A DNA stretch of 64,000 bases from Marinobacter caseinilyticus (GCF_011074955.1 NZ_WUQJ01000018.1:1-64000); one strand, 5' to 3'. Positions 51,726 through 61,404 are shown, counted from the first letter of the stretch. Translations and numbers: made by a program. Notes: a model not told the origin generated them from the sequence alone.

Positions 51726-52364
51726 TTAATTATCCTTTTGCTTGGTACCGAATATTTTGTCGCCTGCATCCCCGAGTCCCGGCAGGATGTAGCCCTTTTC
51801 ATTCAGGCGATCGTCAATGGAAGCGGTGTAGATCGAGACATCCGGGTGTGCTTCCAGAACTTTATTGACACCCTCCGGCGCCGCCACCAGGACCAGTGCA
51901 CGAATTTCCGTGCTGCCGGCCTTCTTGAGCACATCGATGGTTGAAATCAGTGAGCCACCGGTTGCCAGCATGGGGTCAATGATCATTGCAAAACGCTGAT
52001 CCAGTTCCCCGACCAGTTTTTCCAGATAGGTGCTGGCTTCCAGGGTTTCTTCATTGCGGACCTGGCCGACAACACTGACACGGGCGCCTGGGATCAGGCT
52101 CAGCACGCCATCCAGCATGCCAAGGCCGGCTCTGAGGATCGGTACGATGGTGACTTTCTTACCGCTGATGCGCTCGACCGTGACCGGTCCGGCCCAACCT
52201 TCGATGGTCTCGGTCTGCATCAGGAAGTCTTGGGTCGCTTCGTAGGTCAACAGGGCCGCGATTTCCTGAGCCAGCTCCCGAAAGTTCTTGGTGCTGATCT
52301 CAGCACGGCGCATCAGGCCGAGTTTGTGGCGAATCAGTGGATGTTTTACCTCGAGAATTGGCAT
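51726..52364 (-). CDS. upp: Uracil phosphoribosyltransferase
   Basis: This 212-residue enzyme makes UMP from uracil and PRPP. It begins with the family start [18 protein letters not shown] and has the PRPP-binding loop [15 protein letters not shown]. The C-terminal uracil-binding region [18 protein letters not shown] is intact. It is nearly adjacent to uraA, so uptake and salvage are co-expressed. The gene is divergent from flhA, with 225 bases between. Confidence 0.96.
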   Translation of the reverse strand: MPILEVKHPLIRHKLGLMRRAEISTKNFRELAQEIAALLTYEATQDFLMQTETIEGWAGPVTVERISGKKVTIVPILRAGLGMLDGVLSLIPGARVSVVGQVRNEETLEASTYLEKLVGELDQRFAMIIDPMLATGGSLISTIDVLKKAGSTEIRALVLVAAPEGVNKVLEAHPDVSIYTASIDDRLNEKGYILPGLGDAGDKIFGTKQKDN

Positions 52365-52490
52365 GGCTCACCTTTGATGTAGCTGGGACAAACGGGCGTA
52401 AATGTGCGCAAGGATACCGCATCTCCAGTGGCACGTCAGTCACATATAACCTGAATACCCCGTCACGGACCAAGCGGTGGTGCGTAAGCT

Positions 52491-52506
52491 TGGTATGTTT
52501 TTTGCG
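52491..52506 (+). promoter_or_regulatory. Sigma-54 promoter of the flhA operon
   Basis: TGGTATGTTTTTTGCG has GG (52492-52493) and GC (52504-52505) 10 bases apart and a TTTTGC -12 element; the -24 is TGGTA rather than TGGCA. It lies about 85 bases upstream of flhA. Confidence 0.72.
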
Positions 52507-52589
52507 GTGCAGCAGGGAGTCGGCGCAATTGCGTCAAAAAACCGACCAGTAACGGGCAACGAACGGGCCCGCGCGGAGAACATCGAACC

Positions 52590-54758
52590 ATGGATCGCGC
52601 TTTAGTTTTCAATAACGTCAAATCTCTGACCAGTGGCAATCTGGGTATTCCACTGATGCTGATGGCGTTATTGGGAATGATGATATTGCCGATGCCGTCC
52701 TTCCTGCTCGACGTGTTGTTCACCTTCAATATCACCCTCTCTATTGTCATTTTGCTGGTCTGTGTGTACGCCTTGCGGCCGATGGAGTTCGCGGCCTTCC
52801 CGACGGTGTTGCTGGTGGCGACGCTGTTGCGGTTGGCCTTGAACGTCGCCTCGACCCGCATCGTGTTGCTGAATGGCCACGAAGGCGGCGACGCCGCCGG
52901 TAAGGTCATTGAGTCGTTCGGCGAAGTGTTGATCGGGGGTAACTACGCCGTCGGTCTGGTGGTGTTTGCGATTTTGATGATTATCAATTTTCTGGTGGTG
53001 ACCAAGGGTGCGGGGCGAGTGTCGGAAGTGAGCGCACGGTTCACCCTGGACGCCATGCCCGGCAAACAAATGGCGATTGACGCCGATTTGAACGCCGGTC
53101 TGATCAATCAGGACGAGGCCAAGTTCCGGCGGATGGAAATCGCCCAGGAGGCGGATTTCTACGGCTCAATGGACGGCGCCAGTAAATTTGTCAAAGGCGA
53201 TGCGGTTGCCGGCCTGTTGATTCTTGCAATTAACATCTTCGGCGGCGTGGCAATCGGGATGTTACAGCACGACCTGATCTTTGCCGAGGCGATGCGCAAT
53301 TACGCCCTGTTGACCATTGGTGACGGCCTGGTTGCTCAGATTCCGTCCCTGCTGTTATCGACTTCGGCCGCCATTATGGTGACCCGGGTTACTTCCAGTC
53401 AGGACATGGGCGGCCAGATTCTCGAGCAGATGTTTACGGCGCCACGGGCATTGGGCATTGCCGCCACGATTCTTTTGATCCTGGGGTTGATTCCCGGCAT
53501 GCCCCACGTAGCGTTTCTGGGGTTGGGCACAATTTCTGCCGGTCTGGCTTACTGGATATGGAAGAAACAACAGCAGACGGAAGAAGACGATGCCGTTTTT
53601 CCGGCTCGCGGTGGCGCTGGTGCCAGGCCCGTTGGGCCGGGGGCGGAACCCCGGACTGCCGGCGAGACCGGGCAGGCGCTGCCGGCACCAGTCGAATCCC
53701 GTGAGCTGGGTTGGGACGACGTCTCCACGATTGATATTGTCGGATTGGAAGTGGGTTACCGCCTGATTCCGCTGGTGGACAAGTCCCAGGGTGGGCAATT
53801 GCTGACCCGGATCAAGGGCGTTCGCAAGAAGCTGTCCCAGGACCTCGGGTTTCTGATGCCCTCGGTGCACATCCGCGACAACCTGGACCTGATGCCGAAT
53901 GTCTATCGCATCACCTTAATGGGCGTGACGATCGCGGAGGCGGAAATACACCCGGATCGTGAACTGGCGATTGATCCCGGACAAGTGTTTGGAAAAATAG
54001 AGGGCATAGAAGGCAAAGACCCGGCGTTTGGGCTGGATGCCAGCTGGATTGAGCCAGACAAGAAAGATCAGGCCCAGACATTGGGCTACACCGTAGTCGA
54101 TGCCAGCACCGTGGTCGCCACCCACCTGAATCAAGTGTTGCAAAAGCACGCCCATGAACTGCTGGGGCACGAGGAAGTCCAGAAGTGGCTGGACCAGCTT
54201 GAAAAATTGTCGCCCAAGCTGACCGAGGAACTGGTCCCCGCTACCCTCTCGATCAGCATCCTGTTGAAGGTATTGCAAAGCCTGCTGCGTGAAGAGGTGC
54301 CCATTCGGGATATGCGCTCCATCGCGGAAGCCATCGTCAATGTGCACCCCAAGAGCCAGGACCCAAAATTGTTGACCACCGCCGCCCGACAGGCGCTGCG
54401 CCGAATGATCATTCAAAGCATCTGTGGCAACGAGGCCGAAATCCCGGTGATTACCCTGGATCCGGAGTTGGAACAGTTATTGCTGAAGTCTATGCAACAG
54501 AGTCAACAATCTGGCGGTCAGGATGACATCGGGCTGGTTTTGGAACCGAGCATGGTTGAAAAATTACAGCGCTCACTGCAAGACACGGTGCAGCGCCAGG
54601 AGATGTTGGGCAAGCCGGCTATTTTGCTGGTATCCGCGCCTCTCAGGCCGGTACTGGCTAAGTTCGCAAGCTACGGCATCGAGCGCCTACACGTGCTCTC
54701 GTACCAGGAAGTGCCGGAAAACAAACAAATTACAATCGTGGCGTCCGTTGGCCAATAA
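52590..54758 (+). CDS. flhA: Flagellar export gate protein FlhA
   Basis: This 722-residue protein has about eight membrane helices in the N-terminal 330 residues. These carry the FHIPEP signature (FPTVLLVATLLRLALNVAST) and the conserved cytoplasmic loop GRVSEVSARFTLDAMPGKQMAIDADLNAG (53020-53100). A linker then leads to the large cytoplasmic platform domain. FlhA drives export by proton force and docks substrates. It is the first gene of flhA-flhF-fleN-fliA, the standard arrangement in polar-flagellate gammaproteobacteria. Confidence 0.96.
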   Translation: MDRALVFNNVKSLTSGNLGIPLMLMALLGMMILPMPSFLLDVLFTFNITLSIVILLVCVYALRPMEFAAFPTVLLVATLLRLALNVASTRIVLLNGHEGGDAAGKVIESFGEVLIGGNYAVGLVVFAILMIINFLVVTKGAGRVSEVSARFTLDAMPGKQMAIDADLNAGLINQDEAKFRRMEIAQEADFYGSMDGASKFVKGDAVAGLLILAINIFGGVAIGMLQHDLIFAEAMRNYALLTIGDGLVAQIPSLLLSTSAAIMVTRVTSSQDMGGQILEQMFTAPRALGIAATILLILGLIPGMPHVAFLGLGTISAGLAYWIWKKQQQTEEDDAVFPARGGAGARPVGPGAEPRTAGETGQALPAPVESRELGWDDVSTIDIVGLEVGYRLIPLVDKSQGGQLLTRIKGVRKKLSQDLGFLMPSVHIRDNLDLMPNVYRITLMGVTIAEAEIHPDRELAIDPGQVFGKIEGIEGKDPAFGLDASWIEPDKKDQAQTLGYTVVDASTVVATHLNQVLQKHAHELLGHEEVQKWLDQLEKLSPKLTEELVPATLSISILLKVLQSLLREEVPIRDMRSIAEAIVNVHPKSQDPKLLTTAARQALRRMIIQSICGNEAEIPVITLDPELEQLLLKSMQQSQQSGGQDDIGLVLEPSMVEKLQRSLQDTVQRQEMLGKPAILLVSAPLRPVLAKFASYGIERLHVLSYQEVPENKQITIVASVGQ

Positions 54759-54815
54759 ACGGAGACACTTTGCAGGGTTGGTAGCTGAAACCAGTTGCCG
54801 GGAGGATGAGTCAGC

Positions 54816-56093
54816 ATGAAAGTAAAACGGTTTTTTGCGTCGTCAATGGCAGAAGCCCTCAAGCGTGTGCGCGAGGACATGGGCGCTGATGCGGTGATTC
54901 TTTCCAATCGTCGGGTCGACGGCGGTGTCGAAATCGTGACCGCCCTGGATTATGACGAGAATCTGGCGCGCCAACGTCTGGGCAACGCCGCAGCGCAGGC
55001 CACCAACGGTTCGCGACTGGCGGAGTTGCAGGCGGATCAGCATCGACGCCTGGAAGACGAACTGGGCCGCTCCCGGAACCGTATCCGCGACGTGCGCGAA
55101 CAGCGCGCGGCCGAAGGCCGTCAGGCACAGCCAGCGGCGATCACGGCTCAGCCCGCGCCGATGTCAGCAGAGCATGCTTTCGACGGCGGCTCACAGGCCG
55201 CGTTGGCGGAAATGAGGGCTGAAATCAGCTCACTCCGGGATCTGTTCAATACTCGCAGTCCGGAAGTCAATACGCCGAAACCGGAGCTCCCCGGTGCCTC
55301 ACAGCAGCGCCTTGTTGAGCGGTTGGAGGAGTTTGGCTTGAGCCGAACCCTGGCCACGGCACTGTCCAGGAATAATGGCAAGGGCCGGTTGGACGAGGGC
55401 TGGAAGAAGGCGCTGAAGACGCTGGCGTCAGGCATCAAGACCAATCGGACGGAATGGCCGGATGAGGGGGGTGTCTTTGCATTGGTCGGGCCCACCGGTT
55501 CTGGCAAAACCACCACCATCGGGAAAATGGCAGCGCGCCATGTCTTGCGCCACGGTGCCGATTCTTTGGCACTGGTTACCACAGACCGCTACCGCGTCGC
55601 TGCACATGAACAACTCTTTGTGTTCGGGCGAATACTGAATGTACCGGTGCGGGTGGTGGATGAAAGCCATTCGCTGGACGCCATTCTCGGAGAGCTGACG
55701 GATCGGCATCTGGTGTTGATCGATACCGCCGGGCTGACCCAGTCCGATAAAGGTTATCAGGAGCAACTGATTGAATTGGCTGAGAGTCGCCATCGTATTC
55801 AGTCGCATCTGGTGGTGTCAGCCACGAGTCAGCCACGAATCATGAAATCCATGTGGCATTGCTATAAGATGGCAAAACTTGCGGGTTGTCTGATCACCAA
55901 AGTTGACGAAGCGTTGACTCTGGGGGAGGCCCTGGGCTTTGTCGTGGAGACCGGGTTGCCGTTAGCCTACTATACCGATGGCCAAAAAGTGCCCCAGGAT
56001 CTTCACAGCGCCGAATCGATTCCATTGGTGCGCCTGGCTGTTGAAAAGCTTAAAGTGGTACAGAGAGAGTTGGCCCTGGCCGAAGGCGCGTAA
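54816..56093 (+). CDS. flhF: Polar flagellar placement GTPase FlhF
   Basis: This 425-residue SRP-type GTPase has a basic N-terminal B domain beginning KVKRFFASSMAEALKRVREDMG, and a G domain from about residue 215. It shows P-loop VGPTGSGKTTTIGKMAA, then LVTTDRYRVAAHEQL and VLIDTAGLTQSDK. FlhF recruits FliF to the old pole and sets polar location. It occurs together with fleN, which supports a polar flagellum. Confidence 0.95.
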   Translation: MKVKRFFASSMAEALKRVREDMGADAVILSNRRVDGGVEIVTALDYDENLARQRLGNAAAQATNGSRLAELQADQHRRLEDELGRSRNRIRDVREQRAAEGRQAQPAAITAQPAPMSAEHAFDGGSQAALAEMRAEISSLRDLFNTRSPEVNTPKPELPGASQQRLVERLEEFGLSRTLATALSRNNGKGRLDEGWKKALKTLASGIKTNRTEWPDEGGVFALVGPTGSGKTTTIGKMAARHVLRHGADSLALVTTDRYRVAAHEQLFVFGRILNVPVRVVDESHSLDAILGELTDRHLVLIDTAGLTQSDKGYQEQLIELAESRHRIQSHLVVSATSQPRIMKSMWHCYKMAKLAGCLITKVDEALTLGEALGFVVETGLPLAYYTDGQKVPQDLHSAESIPLVRLAVEKLKVVQRELALAEGA

Positions 56094-56162
56094 CGAAAGC
56101 GGGCGCGTTAGGGTGTCAGGGGCTGGAGTTCCGGTTTAACGTGTCAAGAGACAAGAGCCAGT

Positions 56163-56975
56163 ATGAGCAAAGCACATCCGGTACAGGTGATTGCGGTCAC
56201 CGGTGGAAAAGGCGGTGTCGGCAAGAGTAATGTGTCGGTCAATCTCGCCATTGCACTCGCCCAAATGGGCCGCCGAGTGGTGGTTCTGGACGCCGATCTT
56301 GGGCTGGCCAACATTGACGTGCTGTTGGGCATCACCTCCAACCGCAATCTGGCGGACGTGTTGTCGGGTGACTGTGACTTGAAGGATGTACTGGTCGATG
56401 GCCCGGCAGGGATAAAAATCGTACCGGCTTCTTCCGGAACGCAGCGCATGACCCAGCTGTCTCCCATGGAGCATGCGGGCCTGATCAATGCCTTCAGTGA
56501 ACTCGGCGATCAGATTGATGTGCTGATCATCGATACCGCAGCGGGCATTTCCTCTTCCGTGGTGAATTTTCTTCGTGCGGCTCAGGAAATGTTGTTTGTG
56601 GTCTGTGACGAGCCCACGTCGATTACCGATGCCTACGCCCTGATCAAACTGATGAATCGGGATTATGGCGTTAACCGCTTCCGGATACTCGCCAATCAGG
56701 TCCGTAATGAACAGGAGGGTCGTCACCTCTTCGAAAAGCTGACCCGCGTGACCGAGCGCTTTCTGGACGTTGCACTACAATACGTAGGCATTGTGCCGTA
56801 CGACGAAGCCGTCAGAAAAGCGGTTCAGCGTCAGCGCGCGGTTCTCGACGCTTACCCCCGCGCGAAAGCCTCACTGGCTATCAAGGCGCTGGCTGAAAAG
56901 GTGGATAGCTGGCCATTGCCGACGTCTCCGAGGGGCCACCTGGAATTTTTTGTGGAGCGTCTTGTCGAGGCGTAA
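56163..56975 (+). CDS. fleN: Flagellar number regulator FleN/FlhG (MinD-like ATPase)
   Basis: This 270-residue deviant Walker ATPase begins VIAVTGGKGGVGKSNVSVNLA (Lys in KGGVGKS) and has VVLDADLGLANIDVLLG and VLIIDTAAGISSSVVNF. FleN binds FleQ and limits flagellum number to one or few in polar-flagellate bacteria. A C-terminal amphipathic membrane-binding helix is suggested by the last residues (HLEFFVERLVEA). It lies between flhF and fliA. Confidence 0.95.
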   Translation: MSKAHPVQVIAVTGGKGGVGKSNVSVNLAIALAQMGRRVVVLDADLGLANIDVLLGITSNRNLADVLSGDCDLKDVLVDGPAGIKIVPASSGTQRMTQLSPMEHAGLINAFSELGDQIDVLIIDTAAGISSSVVNFLRAAQEMLFVVCDEPTSITDAYALIKLMNRDYGVNRFRILANQVRNEQEGRHLFEKLTRVTERFLDVALQYVGIVPYDEAVRKAVQRQRAVLDAYPRAKASLAIKALAEKVDSWPLPTSPRGHLEFFVERLVEA

Positions 56976-57074
56976 GTTAGGCCCAGATGGGCTGTTTAAA
57001 TCGCAAACCGTGATCGGAATGGCCTCTCAATGTGATCGCTGCTCCGCAAATCCTGTTATCAGTAAGCTGGATAC

Positions 57075-57815
57075 ATGACGTTGGCGAAAGGCCTGGGAAT
57101 CTATAATCAAACTGGCGCGCGGCAAGCCGCAGCGCTTGTCGAAAACCACGCTCCGTTGGTCAAAAAAATTGCCCTCCACATGTTGGCGCGTCTCCCCGCG
57201 TCCGTGCAATTGGACGACCTCATGCAGGCCGGACTGATTGGTCTGCTCGAAGCTGCACAAAAATATCAGTCCACCAAAGGCGCCTCCTTCGAGACCTACG
57301 CGGGCATTCGTATTCGGGGTGCGATCGTCGACGAAATTCGCAAAGGCGACTGGGTACCACGGTCAGTGCATCGAAACGCCCGTCGGGTGGCCAGGGCCAT
57401 CAAAGTAGTTGAAGACCGAAAGGGGTGCGAGGCACAGGACTCAGAGGTGGCCGACGAGCTCGAAATGACCCTTGCCGAGTATCACGCCTGTTTGAACGAC
57501 GCCAGCAGTGGACGTCTTTTTAGTCTGGATGAGCTCAATGAATCGGGCGAGCTGCCGATAGAAGAACCAGAGGCATCGGATAATCCGCTCGAGGGCATTA
57601 CCTCGGACGCGTTCCGAGCCAGCCTGGCCGGCGCTATCAGCGAGCTGCCGGAGCGGGAGAAATTGGTTCTAAGTCTGTATTACCAGGATGAACTCAATCT
57701 GAAGGAAATCGGCGCGGTGATCGGTGTCAGTGAAAGCCGGGTCAGTCAGATCCACAGCCAGGCGGCGCTGAGACTCCGCGCACGCTTGTCGGACTGGTCC
57801 CACGACCCGTCCTGA
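57075..57815 (+). CDS. fliA: Flagellar sigma factor FliA (sigma-28)
   Basis: This 246-residue sigma-70-family factor has region 2 with PASVQLDDLMQAGLIGLLEA and YAGIRIRGAIVDEIRKGDWVPRSV (57290-57360), and region 4 with LPEREKLVLSLYYQDELNLKEIG and VSESRVSQIHSQA. It directs late flagellar and chemotaxis genes and is inhibited by FlgM, which is not in this window. It is followed by cheY on the same strand. Confidence 0.96.
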   Translation: MTLAKGLGIYNQTGARQAAALVENHAPLVKKIALHMLARLPASVQLDDLMQAGLIGLLEAAQKYQSTKGASFETYAGIRIRGAIVDEIRKGDWVPRSVHRNARRVARAIKVVEDRKGCEAQDSEVADELEMTLAEYHACLNDASSGRLFSLDELNESGELPIEEPEASDNPLEGITSDAFRASLAGAISELPEREKLVLSLYYQDELNLKEIGAVIGVSESRVSQIHSQAALRLRARLSDWSHDPS

Positions 57816-57974
57816 AATCTGTAGATTTTGGTAACAGGCGCTTTACAACGGCGCCAGAGACAAGACAATGAGCGGTGTAGATCTGGCAGCCTGCCAGACT
57901 ACGAAAAACCACGTCCCTGGGTGACAGGGCCACGAATTGACGGTAATTCCGGGCTTTATTTACGGGAGGTCCCT

Positions 57975-58358
57975 TTGGACAAAAACATGAAAATCCTGAT
58001 TGTGGATGATTTCTCCACAATGCGCAGGATCATTAAAAATTTGCTGCGCGATCTTGGTTTTACCAATACTGACGAAGCAGATGATGGCAATACAGCGTTG
58101 CCGATGTTGAGAAGCGGCAAGTATGACTTCCTGGTGACGGACTGGAACATGCCCGGTATGTCGGGTATCGACCTTCTCAAAGAAGTCAGAGCGGACGACG
58201 CACTAAAGACTTTACCGGTCTTGATGGTAACGGCCGAAGCCAAGCGCGATCAGATCGTAGCTGCGGCTCAGGCAGGTGTGAATGGGTACGTGGTCAAACC
58301 GTTTACCGCCGCTGTGCTCAAAGAGAAGATTGAAAAAATCTTTGAACGCATCCAGTAA
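57975..58358 (+). CDS. cheY: Chemotaxis response regulator CheY
   Basis: This 127-residue single receiver begins [20 protein letters not shown], with acidic pocket Asp11-Asp12, phospho-acceptor Asp56 in [12 protein letters not shown], and the conserved Lys in YVVKPF. CheY-P binds FliM and reverses rotation. TTG 57975 is preferred over ATG 57987, because GGAGG lies 5 bases before the TTG but 17 before the ATG. The sequence from this point also matches Pseudomonas CheY. Confidence 0.95.
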   Translation: MDKNMKILIVDDFSTMRRIIKNLLRDLGFTNTDEADDGNTALPMLRSGKYDFLVTDWNMPGMSGIDLLKEVRADDALKTLPVLMVTAEAKRDQIVAAAQAGVNGYVVKPFTAAVLKEKIEKIFERIQ

Positions 58359-58379
58359 CAATCAGTCGGATACGCTCTC

Positions 58380-59168
58380 ATGAGCAACATCAAAAAAAAC
58401 CAGACAGAACTGGACTCCGAGATCACTGATAAGCTTCGCGGGCAGGCCACCGCGTTAATGGAGCATGTGGAGGCGGGTAATTACGTTAAGGCCATGGGCG
58501 TTATCAATGACCTGAGCGAGGTCCGCGATCAAAGCCTCTATATTGAAGTCGGGCGACTGACCCGCAGTTTGCACGAGGCCATACGTAATTTTCAGATAGA
58601 CCCCCAGAATGAAGAGCAACAGCAAGCGCTGTCGATGATGACAGATGCTTCTGACCGGCTTGAATACGTCATTCAGATGACCAGCAAGGCGGCCAATCGC
58701 ACCATGGATCTGGTTGAAGACGCCATGCCGCGTGTCAATGCCATGCGCGACCAAGCCAGGTCCTTGCGTGATGACTGGCAGCGTTTACGTCGCCGAGAGA
58801 TGGCACCAGCGGAATTCCGCGAGCTTTATACCCGAATTGATAACTACTTCATCACCGTAGCCGATGACGCCGAGGCGATGTATGGCAGCCTGTCGGAGAT
58901 TCTTCTGGCACAGGATTTTCAGGATCTGACCGGTCAGGTGATTCATAAAGTCACCACGCTGGTTAAGGAAGTCGAAGAGCACCTGCTCAATCTGGTTGTG
59001 ATGGCGGGTCATGTTGACCAACTGACTGGCACGGTTCACGAGCTGGAAAAACAAGAAGAAACCTCCCCGGAGAAAGGTGAGGGGCCACAGATGCGAGCCG
59101 CAGAACGTGCGGACGTTGTATCCGGACAGGACGATGTGGATGACCTGCTGTCCAGTCTCGGATTTTAA
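58380..59168 (+). CDS. cheZ: CheY-P phosphatase CheZ
   Basis: This 262-residue protein is a long four-helix bundle with the catalytic Gln region LLAQDFQDLTGQVIHKV. The C-terminal CheY-binding peptide is DDVDDLLSSLGF. It removes phosphate from CheY-P at the chemotaxis array. It stands between cheY and cheA, the standard order in Pseudomonadales. Confidence 0.95.
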   Translation: MSNIKKNQTELDSEITDKLRGQATALMEHVEAGNYVKAMGVINDLSEVRDQSLYIEVGRLTRSLHEAIRNFQIDPQNEEQQQALSMMTDASDRLEYVIQMTSKAANRTMDLVEDAMPRVNAMRDQARSLRDDWQRLRRREMAPAEFRELYTRIDNYFITVADDAEAMYGSLSEILLAQDFQDLTGQVIHKVTTLVKEVEEHLLNLVVMAGHVDQLTGTVHELEKQEETSPEKGEGPQMRAAERADVVSGQDDVDDLLSSLGF

Positions 59169-59181
59169 TTGAGGGTAAGGC

Positions 59182-61368
59182 ATGGCATTTGACGCTGATG
59201 AAGAAATTCTGCAGGACTTTCTGGTTGAGGCCGGCGAGATACTCGAGAAATTATCCGAGCAGCTTGTGGATCTTGAGCGCAATCCGGATGACAGTGACCT
59301 TCTGAATGCCATCTTCAGAGGCTTTCACACCGTCAAGGGTGGGGCCGGTTTTTTGCAGTTGGATGCACTGGTTAACTGCTGCCATTCGGCCGAAAATGTG
59401 TTTGACACGTTGCGGAACCAAAAGCGCAGGGTGGATTCCGAACTCATGGACGTGGTGCTGGAAACACTCGACCACGTCAATGCCATGTTTGATCAGGTTC
59501 GCAATCGTGACGAATTGATTCCTGCTCCAGACGAATTGATTCGGGCGCTGGATGGCTTTGCCCGGCCTGCGAGCGAAGACACTGCCGACCCCGACGAGGC
59601 GGTGTCGGAGGATTCGGATGACACGCCTTTTCAGGACTCGGAGTCCGACGATCAGGGCGATATCACCGACGAAGAATTTGAGAGGCTCCTTGATGCGCTG
59701 CAGGATGGCCGGCAGCAGAATGCTCCGGCGGCGACTGCGGCGATAGGCGAGGGCAGTGCGGCCGCCGATGACTTGGCGGTGGCTTCCTCAGACAACGATG
59801 ACATCACGGATGATGAGTTTGAAGCCTTGCTGGATAACCTTCATGGTAAAGGTCAGTTTTCCGGCGCGGTTGACGCTGAACCTAAAGCGTCCAAGCCCAA
59901 AGCCGCTGACACAGGCTCGCCGGCCTCTGCGGGGAGCAGTGCCTCCGGGAGTGATGAGCTGATCAGTGACGATGAATTTGAAAACTTGCTGGACGAGCTT
60001 CACGGCAAAGGCAAAAGTCCGACGGTGGCTGCAACGGGTCGCGATCAAACGCCCGCCGATAAAACACCCAACGATAAAACACCAAAGAAGCCGGCGGCCA
60101 AACCCTCAGCGAAGCCGGCAACGACCGGCAATGCGGCCCATTCGCCAAGCGCGGATAATCCGGCGCCAACGCCCGCAGTCCCTGCCCGGGATGGGGCTGC
60201 ACCTGTGGCTGAGACAACGGTGCGGGTGGACACCAAGCGCCTGGACGACATCATGAACATGGTGGGTGAGCTGGTGTTGGTGCGTAATCGTCTCCAACGT
60301 CTGGGTTCCAACAGCGAAGATGAACACATGCAGAAAGCGGTTTCCAATCTGGATGTGGTCACCACCGATTTGCAGGCGGCGGTCATGCAGACCCGCATGC
60401 AGCCGATCAAGAAAGTTTTTGGTCGTTTTCCGAGGGTTGTTCGGGATCTGGCCCGGAGCCTGAAGAAAGAAATCAATCTGGTGATGCAGGGTGAAGATAC
60501 TGACCTGGACAAAAACCTGGTCGAGGCCCTGTCGGATCCCCTGGTCCACCTGGTGCGGAATTCGGTGGACCATGGTATAGAGCCGCCCGATGTCCGGGAA
60601 AAAGCTGGCAAGCCTCGAGTGGGGCTGGTCAAGCTGTCCGCCGAGCAGGAAGGGGACCACATCCTGCTGGTGATTGAAGACGACGGTGCCGGCATGGACC
60701 CGGACAAGCTTCGTCAGAAGGCCGTCGAAAAAGGTCTTTATGAACAGGATGCGGCCGATCGTCTCAGCAAGAACGACTGCTACAACCTGATTTTTGCGGC
60801 CGGATTCTCCACCAAAGACCAGATCTCCGATGTATCCGGCCGCGGTGTCGGCATGGACGTGGTTAAAACGAAGATCGGCCAGTTAAATGGCATGATCAGC
60901 GTGGAGTCAGAACTCGGCAAGGGCTCGCGCATTGTGATCAAGGTCCCGCTGACCCTGGCCATCATGCCGACGCTGATGATCATGCTGGGCGACCAGTCTT
61001 TTGCGTTGCCGTTGGTGAACGTGGTTGAGATTTTCCACCTTGACCTGAGTAAAAAGAACATCGTCGATGGTCGGGAATGCATCGTTGTCCGGGACAAGGT
61101 ATTTCCACTGTTTCATATCAAGCGCTGGTTGATCAAAGGCGCGGCTAATGCTCCGCAGCCTAAAAATGGTCACGTTGTGATTGTTGCCATGGGCACCAAG
61201 CGCGTGGGCTTTGTGGTGGATCAGTTGATCGGTCAGGAAGAGGTGGTGATCAAACCTCTGGGGCGGGCTCTTCTGGGCACGCCGGGAATGGCCGGCGCGA
61301 CAATCACGGGTGATGGCCGAATCGCCCTGATTATTGATGTCCCCAGCCTACTTCAGCATTACGGCTGA
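59182..61368 (+). CDS. cheA: Chemotaxis histidine kinase CheA with repeated linker motifs
   Basis: This 728-residue kinase has P1 with phospho-acceptor His49 in FRGFHTVKGGAGF. It also has a P3-P4 kinase core (MNMVGELVLVRNRLQ; N box VHLVRNSVDHGIE; G boxes DDGAGMD, GRGVGMDVVK) and a CheW-like P5. The linker from about residue 130 to 345 is long and acidic. It carries a repeated motif three times, at about residues 160, 208 and 261: ITDEEFERLLDAL, ITDDEFEALLDNL and ISDDEFENLLDEL, the latter two followed by HGKG. No typical P2 is obvious, so CheY and CheB docking may differ. It is in the cheYZAB series. Confidence 0.95.
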   Translation: MAFDADEEILQDFLVEAGEILEKLSEQLVDLERNPDDSDLLNAIFRGFHTVKGGAGFLQLDALVNCCHSAENVFDTLRNQKRRVDSELMDVVLETLDHVNAMFDQVRNRDELIPAPDELIRALDGFARPASEDTADPDEAVSEDSDDTPFQDSESDDQGDITDEEFERLLDALQDGRQQNAPAATAAIGEGSAAADDLAVASSDNDDITDDEFEALLDNLHGKGQFSGAVDAEPKASKPKAADTGSPASAGSSASGSDELISDDEFENLLDELHGKGKSPTVAATGRDQTPADKTPNDKTPKKPAAKPSAKPATTGNAAHSPSADNPAPTPAVPARDGAAPVAETTVRVDTKRLDDIMNMVGELVLVRNRLQRLGSNSEDEHMQKAVSNLDVVTTDLQAAVMQTRMQPIKKVFGRFPRVVRDLARSLKKEINLVMQGEDTDLDKNLVEALSDPLVHLVRNSVDHGIEPPDVREKAGKPRVGLVKLSAEQEGDHILLVIEDDGAGMDPDKLRQKAVEKGLYEQDAADRLSKNDCYNLIFAAGFSTKDQISDVSGRGVGMDVVKTKIGQLNGMISVESELGKGSRIVIKVPLTLAIMPTLMIMLGDQSFALPLVNVVEIFHLDLSKKNIVDGRECIVVRDKVFPLFHIKRWLIKGAANAPQPKNGHVVIVAMGTKRVGFVVDQLIGQEEVVIKPLGRALLGTPGMAGATITGDGRIALIIDVPSLLQHYG

Positions 61369-61404
61369 TGCAGCGCCCCGTTAACCCAGTGGAAGGAGGA
61401 GTAC

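Noticed and set aside
52429..52444. TGGCACG sequence upstream of flhA, perfect for a -24 element
   Set aside because: No GC lies ten bases after the GG, so a -12 element is missing. The site at 52491 fits better.
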